From Tillus elongatus (Eukaryota > Arthropoda > Insecta > Coleoptera > Cleridae): a stretch of 64,000 nt of DNA. Of this stretch, positions 39,431 through 53,459 are shown in pieces. Position 1 is the stretch's first letter; each line of letters begins with the position of its first letter. The stretch spans positions 87,172,906-87,236,905 of the forward strand of contig OZ023267.1 of NCBI GenBank assembly GCA_964006375.1, in the 5' to 3' direction. The position numbers and the translations under genes are program-made. Under the pieces are notes generated by a model that saw nothing but the letters and a program-made list of their open reading frames with translations, did not search any database and was not told the DNA's origin.

Positions 39431-41055
39431 CTATGGTATTTAGAGTGGTTTCTTTTAATTTATGTTTTATACCTTTTATAGCACTTTTAATTGTAGAGCA
39501 TGAAAATTTAATTGCGTCTTTATTAAAAAAAAAACGCCAATATTGATGATCCTGAAATTATGCTAACAATTGTTTACTTACTGCTATGATTTTACATTTT
39601 TCTCTCATCTCATGAGTAGGGTTCTGTGCTTGGGCTAGCATTTTCGTTTAATATATCGTTTTTCATAAATTATAGTACTCCCGATGTTTGGAAGTTTCAA
39701 CAAAAATTATATATGACTGGGTTCTTTTCATTCTACTTTTAATTAACGGTGAAAAATAGCCTTACTTCATCATATGACTAATATTTGTTTGATTTAAGGT
39801 CCAAATTAAACAGATTATGTAAGTACAATCTCGTATGTTTTATTTTTGATTGATTAAACTAACAAATTTTCATTAAAAAGGTTGTATCAAATTTATCATC
39901 ACAGATTGTCGATAAATCAATACAAATCAAATTTAGCTAACACAATGAATTACCTAACTATGATATAGTGATTCGGCCTTTATATAATATCCCCCTTAGT
40001 GGACTAATAATATACATTAAAATTATCAATGGGACAGAAATATACTTAAAAACTATTCACACTATAGAAAAAGAGTCATCACATTTATTTCGATAAAGTT
40101 CATAAAACGACTTACTGAATGTTGTCTTGATTGCTTCTTCTATTTGATGTGTAATTATAACTTTACATTTGATCTACTGTTTGGATTTAGTAGCTTGATT
40201 ATTAATTAATTTCCATTTTATTTAAAACGATCTTAACAAACCGTGTACCAGGTATTTATTTTCATTTTCTTCACACAAACATTGTATATGACCTTATTAT
40301 CAGGCACTTGCCTTTTATGTTTTTAATTATCAACTTCCATATTTCACCGTGGCGTCGCACGGCCACTAATTTCACGTTGCACTTGTGGTAGCTCAATTAC
40401 CAATCCTCCTCATCGTCCTGCCGTTGGCTCCTTAAATAAACTATACCCGTGTTACAAAAAACCTTTTCTCGCTGTATCTCTGTAAAACAAAGTTCATAGG
40501 CCTTTCGTTTTCCCATTGTTTAATTTTTTGTCCGTTGCACTACTCTTTTGAAACAAGCACAAAAAACTATCCTTATCAACTAACACTGCGTCTTTGCTTA
40601 AAACTGGTATTTACACAAAACTTATTTTTACCTTAATATTATAAATGTATAATCTACTAAATGTACTTACTGCCTAAGGATAAATAAAATCGTTATATTC
40701 TACTAAAACTCTATGCACAAAAACAAGGCTATTGTTCTACTGTATTTTAACAAATACATGTAAAAAAGAAATCATTGTTCTGTATTCTTTTAGCTGTCTT
40801 GCTATCCCTTATTTAAACCTAAAATATTTTACACTCTCAATTATACAGGGCATTTAAATATTAGGACGTATTAATTTTATGTACGTTTTACTCCACAATA
40901 ATGTTTCTATTTTCTCACATATTTGCTATCTATAGCAATTTCCCCTTTCTAAAAGTGCGTCTGGATAATAATTGTTAGACAGCCCATATTTGCTTTGATT
41001 CTTCACAACATATTTATTTATTGAATTGTATTTATTAACATGTTCTATTTTTAAA
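39431..41055. other. No gene seen; possible LTR of gypsy element 3
   Basis: Anonymous AT-rich DNA with one GC-richer block (40350-40440). A minus-strand purine run AAAAGGTAAAAGGGGGAA at about 41077-41060 could be a polypurine tract, which would place a 3' LTR to its left. No matching second LTR was found, so this stays tentative. Confidence 0.35.
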
Positions 41056-41099
41056 ATTCCCCCTTTTACCTTTTTATATGATTTTTCCAAAAATTGTAT

Positions 41100-41400
41100 C
41101 AATGGCCAATGGACTTTCCTATTTGGTGTGGAATATTTATTTGAATTTCTCGCATCTAAACAATTCTAAGCTCCCCACTTTTCTTTTTAATAACGACTAC
41201 CGGATTTATATATTTTGTATTACTATGTTCTATTATTCCTAATCTAAGCATTTCATTTATTTCTGTGGCTATTTGCTCACGGTATTTGAATGGCATTGGA
41301 TAGTTTTTTTCTTTAAAATTTTGAATATTTTGCACTTCAAATTTATGTGTATATTGATTTGCATATCTAGTTTCATATTTTCATTTCTTACTTCACTGCT
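41100..41400 (-). pseudogene. RT N-terminal fragment of gypsy element 3
   Basis: The minus strand reads NYPMPFKYREQIATEINEML, then RLGIIEHSNTKYINPVVVIK and KKSGELRIV before a stop. This is the entry segment of gypsy RT (YP-P-YRE-I-EML--GII--S-S-Y-SP-V-V-KKDG-LR). The catalytic palm is absent. Confidence 0.8.
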
Positions 41401-41408
41401 AATATAAT

Positions 41409-42797
<1,389 letters not shown>

Positions 42798-42829
42798 CAT
42801 TTAAATACATATTTATTATTCAATACTTG

Positions 42830-43290
42830 CTTATTTTCATTTCTTACTTCACTGGTAATATCATTTTTTCATTTAAATACATATTTATTTTAATATCATT
42901 CACTTCAATCATTCTTTCTTTATAATCTAACACAAACTTGTGCTTATTTAGCATACCTGCTCAGCATAAAATGTTCACTTTCATACCTCTGACAATCAAA
43001 AGCTGCAAATCTATATTCAATATTTACATTCAAAACTATCATTTCCTTAATTTCTGTCATTTTTTTTTTAATTGTTTACTCCCAATACCGTAATTTTAAG
43101 AACTTTAATAACATTTTTATTTAATTTATTTTTAATTAGGTAGTCATGGTTACTAAGGGATACTTCTGATGCACTATCTAAAATAATATTGGCTTGTTGA
43201 CCATTAACTTTTGCTTTTAAATATACCATACCACCAATCTCATCTATATTCTCATTCTAAACTTCATTTAACTTTATATATTCCTTTGGA
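42830..43290 (-). pseudogene. Protease-like segment of gypsy element 3
   Basis: The minus strand reads NEIGGMVYLKAKVNGQQANI, then ILDSASEVSLV. This resembles the retroviral protease strand plus active site (LDSGSEVSLI), with Asp-Ser in place of Asp-Thr/Ser-Gly and Ala in place of Gly. Stops and frameshifts follow. Confidence 0.6.
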
Positions 43291-43475
43291 TGTTCATACA
43301 CTACATTGGCATATTTTTTTATACAGGGCTTAATTCTGTGATACACATGTGTGGGTTGCATTAAAAATTTCCTCGGCTTTGCATATAATTGGGGACATGT
43401 TCATATCTGATCACATTGTCAACTTGATTATTATTTGTAAACTTTTCTTGGTTAATTAGAGGTACATTATTTATT

Positions 43476-45318
43476 TCACGACCACTTGGCCTCGTTGCTT
43501 CTACAATATTTTCTTCTATCGGATTTTTCGGTATACTGGGTAATCTTTCTTGATTTTCTTGCCAACCGTTTCGCTGTGTAGATTGCCCACTCTGATTCGA
43601 TAGTTTCTCCTATTGTCATCTGGTCTTCTCCTTTCGGGATTTTCCGTCCTTCTCTGTTGTCCTGTGTCTTGTTCTTCATTATAATTGTGGTTTGTATACC
43701 TCCGGTTATTAGTATAATTATTGTTGGACTTATTGACATAGGGTCTATTCGCGTTGTTATTACTATTATTATTAAATAATCTGTTCCGGCTATTCTCATA
43801 AGTCCTACTAAAATTTTGTCGGTTATCATTTACATTTGAGTAGTTTGGCTGGTAATTTAGGTTATTCCCAGTTTGAAAATTCCTACTTCTTCTGCTCTGT
43901 TGTATCCTAGACAGATAATTAATTAGCTGGTCCATGGTTTAAATATTCTGAATGGCTATGTTCTCAGAAATTTGTGCATCAAAATGTCTAGCTATACACA
44001 TTATAATTTCATCCTCCCTCATTTTTGGATCTAAATATTGCGCTATATTATATAAGTTTAAACAGTAGTAATTATAGTCGGCTCCTTTGTTGGTATCAAA
44101 TTTCCCGAAATACAGCCTTTCTCAAAAAAATGCTTGACTATATTCACCCCAATAAAATTGCAAAAATTTTTGTTCAAAAATCGCGAATTCTGACATTTCA
44201 CTTTCTTTCGTGGAAAACCATAACAATGGATTACCCGTTAGTCTGGCCCTTATAATATTCTTGCACAAAAACTTTGGGGTGCAAATTCCCAATATTACCG
44301 TCAAATTTCATATTCGGATCATTACCTAATTGCATATGATCCATATTATAGTTTGGTATGATAATCGCTTTTGAAATATCCTGTTTGGTTTCTTTTTTAA
44401 TTTCTTCTTTTATTTTAATTAATTGTTCAGCTGCTTCCTGCTCGACTCGGACCATATTCCTATCTACCGACTCCATACGCGTTTCGACCTTTTTAATGTC
44501 GTGCCTCCTCATTGCAGCCGCTTCCTTTATTTTATCATGACACGACTGTATTCCCGTGTCCAGCTCCGTCTTGATTATTTTATGGCTTTATTGGCATTTT
44601 TCTTGCGTTGTTTTTAACTCATCGTCCAGCTGATGTATTTTTGCGTGGAAACTTGTTTCCATAGTTTTCTGTTTTTTATTTACTTCTGTTAAAATTTCTG
44701 TTTTGATTTCTTGTATGTTTTCATATAATCTGAAATTTTCCTCAGCATGTTTATTATATTCTTGCTGTTGTTTTTCTATTCTGAAAATCTCCTGTTTTAT
44801 ATTTTTTTTCTATCCTAACATTATCTTGTTTGATTTCATTTTTAATTTCATTTTTATTTTCTTCTAATTTTCTATTCATATTCTTTTCCATTCTGGAACT
44901 AACTATTTTGGTTCATTTCATTTAATATTGTACGCGCTTCTTCTCTACTTTATATTTTACTTTGCTCCAATATTTCAAACAAAATTGCGAATTGCTTAGC
45001 CATGGATGATTGTTCTTCCTTTTGGCCTTTTCCTGTTTGATTCGGAGGGTTTTCTATTACGGTGCTGTTCTGCCCCTTTTCTTCCTCTATTATAAAGGTT
45101 TCATCGCTCCTATATTCTGTTTCTTCTTGTGATACAGTTTCTCCTTCCTCTTCCAGAATTTCTTTAGGCTCCCTCCATTCCTTGTACTGTTTAAATATTT
45201 CTCTCTCCTGCTTTTCCATTTTCCCCGGATGCTCAGGTACGCTGATTATAGGTTCTTCTGATTCCTTTGCTTGTTCTGCCCTAATTGGCTTTTTACTTTG
45301 TCGTTTTTCTCCGGACAT
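43476..45318 (-). pseudogene. Gag of gypsy element 3
   Basis: The frame starts MSGEKRQSKKPIRAEQAKES at 45318 and stays open 122 residues, highly charged. It continues in pieces through coiled-coil-like sequence (44940-44500, many E, K, I and Q) and MKFDGNIGNLHPKVFVQEYY near 44300, a typical gag phrase. The end is an Asn/Arg-rich, low-complexity region (43935-43516, with runs such as NNNSNNNANRPYVNKSNNNY). Several frameshifts break it. Confidence 0.7.
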
Positions 45319-46780
45319 AATTAGGCTTTATTAATTTTATTTCAGGTGAATTTACAATTTAATTATCCCCCTTTCTAAGTATTGACGAGTTTTATTACTA
45401 TATTATATCACCTAAAATAATTATCCACGTAAAGTCAACAAAAAGATATAAATACACTTATGTGAACCACACAGACACAATGACCTAAGAAAAACATACT
45501 GTTTGGTATATTAGAATGCCTTGTAAAAATTCAAAAAGAAATCTAATTAACTCAAGTATACGAAAATATAAGGAAAAATTGATGTAGGTAAATGAGTGTT
45601 AATTTTAAGGAATGAAGTGTATAATATAAGGTGCCCATTTAACAGGACTCGATAAGAACGAAAGTGAAATAATATTAATAATGTATAGTGGATAAATTGG
45701 TTCTGACAGATGTAAATTTTAGGTTAAGATAATTTGACGTTTCATAGAGTAGGCAATAGTTATTGGAATGTTTAAACATATGATTAGTTAGGAGCTGTCA
45801 AGCCGACATTGAATTAGGTTAAGAAAATATGTCAAATAAACTAAACCTTGACAACAATGCTTGACACGTAGAGATAAAGAAATGAAAAGGCATTGTTGCG
45901 GGAATAACAAAAATGAGAGATAATTTTAAAGAGGGCTATAGAGGAAACTCTGGCAACGGTTTTTGTTAAGAAAAAAATAACAACTTTTGGGAGATTTGGA
46001 AGAAGCAGCACCGGAAAAATTAATCATAAACGTGGAATTTCAAGTAAAAAAGTAACAAGGATACACGTCGAACAGCCCATGAGCTCCAGATGTAGTAACA
46101 GTGAGTTTTGTATAAAGTTTTAAAACTTTATACAAAACTCACTGTATTTAAACACAGTACTTTATCAAGTGAATACAATCCAGTCCGTGGTAAATATAAC
46201 AGAACAACGATAAGCCTCATCTATATTAGTAAACAAAAACTTTATAGGACACATTTTTTAACTAAAGCCACAATAATTCAGAGAACACGTTAACCAAACT
46301 ACGCGTCATTCAATCAACAAAGGAAATCATCATATTTAGATCGAATATAAAATAAACTAGAAGTGTTAGCGGGGTATGTGACCCAGCTAACACCTAAGAG
46401 AGGAAGTTGCCTATGATTAAGCACTGTATACCTTAAATTTATAAAATGACTTAATTTAGGAAATCACAGGATTCATTTGTAAAAAGTGCTGCAGACTTCT
46501 TTCATTTAGTAAAAATTCATTAATCAATAAATACAAATTTGGTAAAAATTCAAATAACAAAGCTTTAAATAAAACATTGGCCTAAAATTTGTGGAGGTTA
46601 GTAAAGTTTAAGATAAACAAGTTTGTAAGTAATTAGGCATATGTTAAGGATAATTTGTCACATTTGTTTACTTTTCAATAAAATTCTATTGTTGTTTTGT
46701 TAGAAAAAAAATTCGGTTTTATTTTGATTCTTTGGTATCCATACAAGGGCAGAGTAAAAAAAAAAGCAAGGTTCAATTTA
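45319..46780. other. No gene seen; contains a perfect 48-base palindrome
   Basis: It may hold the leader and LTR of gypsy element 3, but no LTR pair was found. 46098-46145 is a perfect palindrome with 24-base arms (ACAGTGAGTTTTGTATAAAG...) and no loop. The rest is AT-rich with nothing recognised. Confidence 0.5.
46098..46145. repeat. Perfect loopless 48-base palindrome
   Basis: 24-base arms, 46098-46121 and 46122-46145, are exact complements. This could be an inverted duplication or cruciform-prone site. Confidence 0.97.
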
Positions 46781-46785
46781 CTAAG

Positions 46786-46868
<83 letters not shown>
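46781..46868. repeat. (TA)n microsatellite
   Basis: About 88 bases of TA. Confidence 0.98.
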
Positions 46869-46870
<2 letters not shown>

Positions 46871-47427
46871 AGGAAGGAACCTGAGCCTATTAGAAATCCC
46901 TCAGATAGTGTCATTTTGCTGTTTTAATTATTTAATAGCTAGCCGAGGCAACAAAGAAGGAAAGGAACAGGTAAATATACCAATATAGAGATAGATGGTA
47001 AGTTTTCCTTGGTGTATCAACTACCATAAATAACACGACTATCACAAATTTCCATAAATTTATTTACAACACACAGAATTTTACATTATAAAATATTTAT
47101 TAACATAAAAATCATTTTACTACGTTTCTTAACAATTGACACCCATAAACTTCGGGTAGTAAAGTAAAACTTATTTTTGTAATTCCTAAAACAAAGTCGC
47201 CTTAAACGAGGGACTTATAAAAAACCTCAAATTAACATAAAATTCTATAACAAGCAAAAACCATAATTATAATTTCTTTTTCCTCGAAAAAAACAAAACA
47301 AGTGAAAAATACACAAATTATTTACCGTAAATACAGTAAAGCCTTTGTTTAAAACCCACATTATAACCATTTTATATCAATTAGCGCCCTAAACGTGGGG
47401 CTAAAAACCCTATTAAAAATCATTATT

Positions 47428-47506
<79 letters not shown>

Positions 47507-47516
47507 GTGTGTGTGT
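46869..47516. repeat. Anonymous AT-rich DNA ending in a (TA)n array
   Basis: No gene. 47431-47504 is a (TA)n run, followed by TG repeats that abut the 3' tail of the LINE on the minus strand. Confidence 0.7.
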
Positions 47517-47742
47517 TATTATTATTATTATTTATTAAAATTGCCATGTACAAGTACAAGTCATAGTAACATTAATAATAAATAACTTATATCTACTTCA
47601 AATACAAATATGAGCAAATTCACATACACAATATTTGCACATAACTATATACAATATATAATTGGAACTGACAATGTTTAAGCAAGAAAGGGGGGTTACA
47701 CGCCAAATACAGTCAGTTATTGTCTTCTAAATAGTTACACAT

Positions 47743-49330
47743 TTAAATTCTGTGAAAAAAGTAGGTCTTTTTCTTCAGTGTTACACAGCACTGTTTTTGG
47801 ACACCATACGTCTCAAAATGGAAGAGGTTTCCGTTACCAAGATGCCAAACGTACTCTTTGTAAATTCTTGATTTAAGTCTTGCGAGGTAGGAATATTTGT
47901 GGTTGACTGAAATTCGGTCGCCCTTGTGGTACGATATGAAGGAGTTGTAGATTGCAATTTTTGCTAATGTAAAAAAGTAATTTGATAAATTGGATTTCGG
48001 GGTGTTCCGACCGTAGCCTCTGTAGATGACTTCAGTTGACATGTGTTGGTAAGGTAACAGTTTTTTGACCAATTGTCTTACTAGTTCCCATATGCTTTTT
48101 GTTTTTTCGCATGTGAGGATCATGTGCCAGGCATCACCTCTCTCTGGGCACCATGGACATTGATCTGTGTCTATTATACAGACATGTCTAAGATAGACTG
48201 GATCTGCAGGTCAATTCTTTGCAAAGCGCCAGGCTACCACGGCGTCATGTCCCAAGGTTGGCATAGCAAAATAAGACCTCCATTCTACTCCACCATTCCA
48301 GCTGCCCTGTGTTGTATTTTTCCCATTAAAACATATTTTCGTGAGAGTTTTCTAAACAAGATTCTTATTATTTTCCAGCTCGATTGTTTTGCCACAGGAT
48401 TTCAACAAAATCGTCATTGGGTTGTATTGATTGAAAACCGGAACAGAATCTTGAAAATTTAAAGTAAAGTAGTCCACAATTCTATTATAATGGTTTACCA
48501 GTTCTGTCATAGTGTTTGTTGAAGATCGTGAAATCAGTTGTTTTAGCTCGTTACCCGTTAACCATTGGTTGTTTCGAAAAAAATCACTAACGATTCTAAA
48601 CCCTAGAGAACACCATTTTGAGTTAAATGGAGGTGGAACTGATGTTTGTGAAAGAAATTTTATGTCGGAAGTTGGAATAATGCTAAGGTAGTTTTTATAC
48701 AACGCAAATGTAGCTGGTTTTAAACCAGTTATGGTCCAGACGCTCAGTAAAGAATCCATGAATAATGAATTCCATATTCCATTTGTGTTATAAAGATCTT
48801 TAAAAAATAGTAACTGCCATGATACACTGGGCCTATTTCCTCTTCTCAACATATCTCGTATTAATATTACCCACTTGTTATTAGGCTTGTTAATTATTTT
48901 ATGCCCTAGCCGCAGTCTAAAAAAATGAATTTTTAACGGCAAGTGAACCATTCCAGGCCCTCCACTGTCTGGAGGACTGCAGAGATGTAGTTTAGATGTC
49001 CAGTGTTTTCCATTCATATGTCACCAGTTGTTTTTTGTAAATCATCAACCAGATGTTTGTTAATCGGCAACACTTGCATGTGATACCAGAATTGGTGCGA
49101 TGAAATGGTTGATTACAATATTCTTGCCAACCAAGAATAAGGTTGGGTGTGAGTTTTTCCATCTTGAAAGTGATCTATTTGATTTTTCTTTTAAGGCCTC
49201 GTAAGCTATTGCAGTATCTCGTTTTATATCATTTGAGAAAATTATCCCAAGAACATGGATGTTTTCTGATGTCCACTTGAAATCAAGCGGCTTATCGGGC
49301 CTACCTGACCACCTCCCAGTCCAGAACCCT
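47743..49330 (-). pseudogene. Tx1-like LINE ORF2, C-terminal region
   Basis: Two frames (49017-48352 and 48123-47743) carry the post-RT part: MVHLPLKIHFFRLRLGHKII, NDFVEIL-type hydrophobic blocks, and a Cys/Trp-containing end region (MILTCEKTKSIWELV) resembling the C-terminal E/W block preceded by a Cys motif. A frameshift between them lies near 48150. Confidence 0.7.
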
Positions 49331-49332
49331 TG

Positions 49333-50140
49333 TCACTTATAATAATTTAGTTTTGCATTGGATTGGTTTGCATATATATTATTCACCTGTTGGAATGTGT
49401 CAAACTCTTCGTCATGTGTGATAAATATGGAGACATCATCAGCATAAGCCGATACTGTAAGTTTTACGGTTGTATTCTTATCCATGTCTCTCAAAGGAAT
49501 GCCTTTTAGGATGGTTCGACACATGTTAAGAAATGGTTCAACACAGAATGGGCCAGACAGGGGACATCCTTGTCGAATTCCTCTTTGGAACTGTATTTCG
49601 CTAGTCAGGGTAGAGTTTACCTTTACATGTAAGGATGTTGTGTTGTATAAAGTTTGGATGGAATTTATTATGTAATTTCCAAAATTAAATTTTCTGAGAA
49701 CGTGGAATAAATACGGGTGATGAATTCGATCGAAGGCTGCTTGCTGGTCAAGATTTAATATCGCCAGTTGTAATTGTTCTTTGTTGGCATAGTGTATGAT
49801 GTCTCTATGCAGATGAAGGGTGCCATATATTTTGCGACTTGACATCGAGTAACTTTGGTCATTCGACACTACTTCGCCGATAACATTAGAAATTCTAATA
49901 GAGATAGCTTTGGCAATAATTTTGTAGTCAGTTGTAGGGAGAGAGATTGGTCGCCAATTATCAATTTTAAGCAGATCTCATTTCTTTGGGAGGAGGCCCA
50001 TTATTGCTTTTGATGTGGATTTTGGTAAATGTTGGTCTTGGAGCGATTTTTCGACTCTGTAAAAAAGACAGCTTATTATGTCCCTTTACTTGTTAAACAA
50101 TTATACAGTTAATCTGTCAATTCCAGGGTTTTGTTTTTGT
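49333..50140 (-). pseudogene. Tx1-like LINE reverse transcriptase
   Basis: An N-terminal block near 50130 (QNPGIDRLTV) is followed by KIDNWRPISLPTTDYKIIAK and then the frame 49869-49333 with AILNLDQQAAFDRIHHPYLF (palm A), GIRQGCPLSGPF (motif B) and VSAYADDVSIFI (motif C, catalytic Asp pair intact). The palm reads LDQQAAFDR with the catalytic Asp present. Stops separate the N-terminal part from the palm. Confidence 0.85.
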
Positions 50141-51517
50141 TGAGCGAACGCAATGGCTGTTGTTAATTCTTTTAATGTGAGTGGTATGTCTAAAGTCTGC
50201 TTGGAGTTATCAGAAATTGTTTTTAGGTTTTTGTATAATTTGTTGTCTTTGTCAATGTTAACTGGTCAAGCACTAAACCTATTTTGGAATGCTGCTTTAC
50301 ATAACTGGATAACTCGAGGCGAATAGATATGATCTTGTCATTGTGTTCTAAAAATGTTAGGTGTTTTTGTGTGCTGACATCTCGAATTCTTGCTGGTTTG
50401 TCAGCTATCAGCAATTGTTTGTACTTTTGATCATTTAGTTTTACTAGTCGCCTTTTTTTCTGTAAGCATTCCATGCTGTTTGGAATATTGCGGATGTTTT
50501 TTCTAAATCGGGTTTATCACCTGTTTTTGTCAGAATACTTTCCAGTTCTTCTATAAGAGTTTTTAGTTCTAGCAATTCCGCTTGTCGTTTCTGTCTTTGA
50601 TATTGAATTATTATCCCTTTAATATATAATTTTATACGTCCCAGCGGTGAACTAAATCATCTTCTGTGAATATTTTTTTGGTCTTTGTTATTAGGAAGTT
50701 ATCCATATTCTCTATAAATTGTGTATCATTTAAGAGCTGATTATTGAATTTCCAATAGAGTGTCAAATAATTATTTATTAGTGTGGTATGGATTTCGACG
50801 CCAACTGCGAGGTGGTCTGAAAAGGATGTGTGTATTTTTATAGACTTTATTCTGCCTGATATTTTTCGTTGCATTAAAATCGATCAAGCCTTGAGGCATA
50901 TTTCGGAGATTTTGACGTTATATATGTGTATCAGCCCTTATTCAAGTTATACGTCCTCCTTTTAAGTTCAATTTCTGAATTATGGTGTGCAAAATTGTGC
51001 ATATTTCTGGATGCCTCTCTGGAGAGCCATACATGTCCAATTGGGGATCCAATGTGCAGTTCCAGTCTCTTCCTATTATTATATTGTCACTGGAAATTTA
51101 ACACGTCAATTTTTGTATGTGATTTACTAACTGAGACAGAACATTTTTTGCTATTTGTGCATTGTGAGGAATGTATACTGTAATGAGATGCCATGTTTCA
51201 GAAGTATTTTCGGTTCTGGTCATAACCGTTGTTTTTTGAATATATGAGCTGCATATTATCTCACATTGAATTGGCTCTAGCGGGCAGTTCTGTCTTATAC
51301 CTATTGCTGTACCACTATATTCTTTTTCTGCGTGATTTTGAAGAAAATTAGATCTAGAAATATTCAAGGCGGGGTCTGCAATTTTTAGATTTGTTTCTTG
51401 TAGAAATACTATATCTGGAGACTTTTCTAAAAGAAAGTGTCCAAGTTGTTATCTTTTGTAATCAGTGTTAATGATTTTTGCGTTTAAAGTAATTATATTG
51501 AAATGTTTTCTAGCCAT
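50140..51517 (-). pseudogene. Tx1-like LINE ORF2 endonuclease and linker
   Basis: ATG at 51517 starts MARKHFNIITLNAKIINTDY, then a stop, then LLEKSPDIVFLQETNLKI and SGTAIGIRQNCP, WHLITVYIPHNAQ. The blocks N, E in LQETNL and Y-P match AP-type endonucleases. The stretch 50880-50140 covers the DH-type end (IHTSFSDHLAVGVEI) and the linker to RT. Confidence 0.8.
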
Positions 51518-51607
51518 AAGTGTGACACTTATATTTTTGTGTGTATGTAGTCTATATTTGTTACTGTCTTAGTTATAAAATTAAATGTCGTTATTTAGTT
51601 TTCTAAA

Positions 51608-52974
51608 TCAATAGCTAATGGCAGTGTCCATACTGTCTAGGCTCTCTGCAGAGCTCGTCCCCTGTAAGGAACCTTGCGAAAGTGTGAGAGAATCCGATTG
51701 GGATAAGGTTTCATGATTTTCTAATTGAAGAGCTTTTCTAATTGCGGTTGTGAGTCTTTTGCATCGTCCTTTTGTTGCTCTTTGCTTGAAACTTTTTCTA
51801 GCTAAGTGTATTATTTCTAGAAGGCTTTGTATAGTATCTGTATATCTTCCAGCTACAAGAAGTGGTTGGTCATTGTTTTTTACATTTTTCATGAAATCGG
51901 TGAAAGTAATATAGTCTATTGCCAGCTTTTCGCTTGACCAGATCAATTTTATGCCTTCATAGTCGTCTGTTACCTGCGGTAAAGATTCTGTGTCGCTGTT
52001 TTTTTTATTTTCTTTATAAGTGTTTGTTTTTCGCTAGGGGCCTTAAATTCCCTTTCTCTTTCTAATACGTCGCCGGCAGCGCTACTTGTGGGTTGTTGCC
52101 GTTTGGTACTTTGCTTTTTTTTCACGGTTGTTACTAATTTGAGTTCGGAGGATCTCTTGTCTTGTGTTTGGCTTAAGTCTGGTTGGTTAACGATGTTGAC
52201 GTCTGTACTATTAGTTGTAGTTAAAGAAGGTGGTGGTTGTTTTGGATTTCTGGCTGAAATTTATATTGTGGAGAAGGCGATTTCAATTTCGGTGCTCGAT
52301 ATTTGGCGGCTATGTGACCTATTTGTTTACATTTAAAACATGTAAGTACGTCATCACAGAGAAATATCGTCTTCATCACTAGCGGTAATATATACCTGTC
52401 TACGAAAACTCATCACATGCCTATATTATTCTAGTCTTACTCCTGCACCAATTTCAGAAATAGGACTTACCATCTTGATGTTTGACGATTTGAAGGCATT
52501 TTCTAAAACTGAATCTGGAATGTATGGTGACACGTTTGAAATAATTATTCGTTTTGATGGAGTAATCAATTTTAGAGCTGGTATAAATATTTCATTAATG
52601 TTAATTCGTCCATTTTTAACTATAAATGAATTGACTATTGTTTTTAACGACAAATAAACGCAAACTCGACCGTTTGAGATGCGAGATGCGTAGAGAATGT
52701 TTTGAAGCCCTAATAATGTTCCTACTGCTATTACATAATCTCTCACCTGTATACCATCAATCGTTGGAAAAATAATTGCCTGGTCTTTTGTGGGGTACCT
52801 TTTTGCCTTGAGTACATTTGAGAACAATGCTCATAATGGTTGTTTTTGTGCTGAAACGTTAACTGCTGTTTCAATGTTGTCAGTATGCTGGACTGAGTCT
52901 ATCGTGTTCTGTTCATTTTGGATATTCACAAGTATAGGTGGTGCTTTATCGGCAGAGGCAAAAACTTTGCTCAT
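51608..52974 (-). pseudogene. Tx1-like LINE ORF1
   Basis: It begins with ATG at 52974 (MSKVFASADKAPPILVNIQN). A TGA lies near 52830, then 52827-52426 encodes KRIIISNVSPYIPDSVLENA, followed by a frame break, HVMSFRRQVYITASDED and the knuckle CFKCKQIGHIAAKY, whose last Cys is Tyr. The C-terminal part (51946-51608) is Ser-rich and charged. It would be the element's RNA-binding protein; broken here. Confidence 0.8.
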
Positions 52975-53095
52975 ATCAAGTTACTTCATATTAAATGAAA
53001 TTAAGTTTAATGCAATAAATAATCATTACTTTAAATTTCGGCTACGGAAAGATATACTTTTATCTCACTATGATAATGTCTTATCAATACACTAA

Positions 53096-53307
53096 AAAAA
53101 AAGGTAAAGGTAAGATGCTTACTGGCAATTAGGCCATGCTGACCCTTTTTGCTCATCTAAACTAACCTAATCTCCACCTTGAGCTCGATCTCAACGACGA
53201 CAGTGATTTTTGAAAAAATCATCCGCTGTCGGTGAGTCTCGAACCGTCGACCCCCGAGTCCGTATTGGAAAGTCTGAATCGACTTTCCCGCACGGCCACG
53301 GAGGCGC
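53096..53307 (-). mobile_element. tRNA-derived SINE (second family) with 14-bp target duplication
   Basis: Read on the minus strand from 53307: GCGCCTCCGTGGCCGTGCGG with A-box-like TGGCCGTGCGG, then B box GGTTCGAGACTC, a body with GATCGAGCTCAAGGTGG, and an A-rich tail at 53096-53102. A perfect 14-base duplication TATCAATACACTAA flanks it at 53082-53095 and 53308-53321. It is unrelated to the SINE at 16.2 and 60.0 kb. Confidence 0.92.
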
Positions 53308-53459
53308 TATCAATACACTAACTACCGTAAATAACACTTAATTGTTTATTTTACATATTTCTAAGCACTCTTAGCGTCCATTAGAAAACGAAAAACAACA
53401 CCTTACTACCGGCAGTGTATTGTACTTACATGTGCAAATTTATCGAAAAACCCGTATTT

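Larger units (their letters stand above)
47517..52980 (-). mobile_element. Tx1/L1-like non-LTR retroposon, nearly full length but broken
   Basis: On the minus strand: ORF1 (52974-51608) with an RNA-binding-like fold and a zinc knuckle, ORF2 (51517-47743) with AP endonuclease, RT and C-terminal region, and a 3' tail of (AAT)n at 47531-47517. ORF1 phrases of the type IIISNVSPYIPDSVLE followed by MSFRRQVY are typical of Tx1-group elements. The element is about 5.4 kb, with many stops. Confidence 0.8.
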
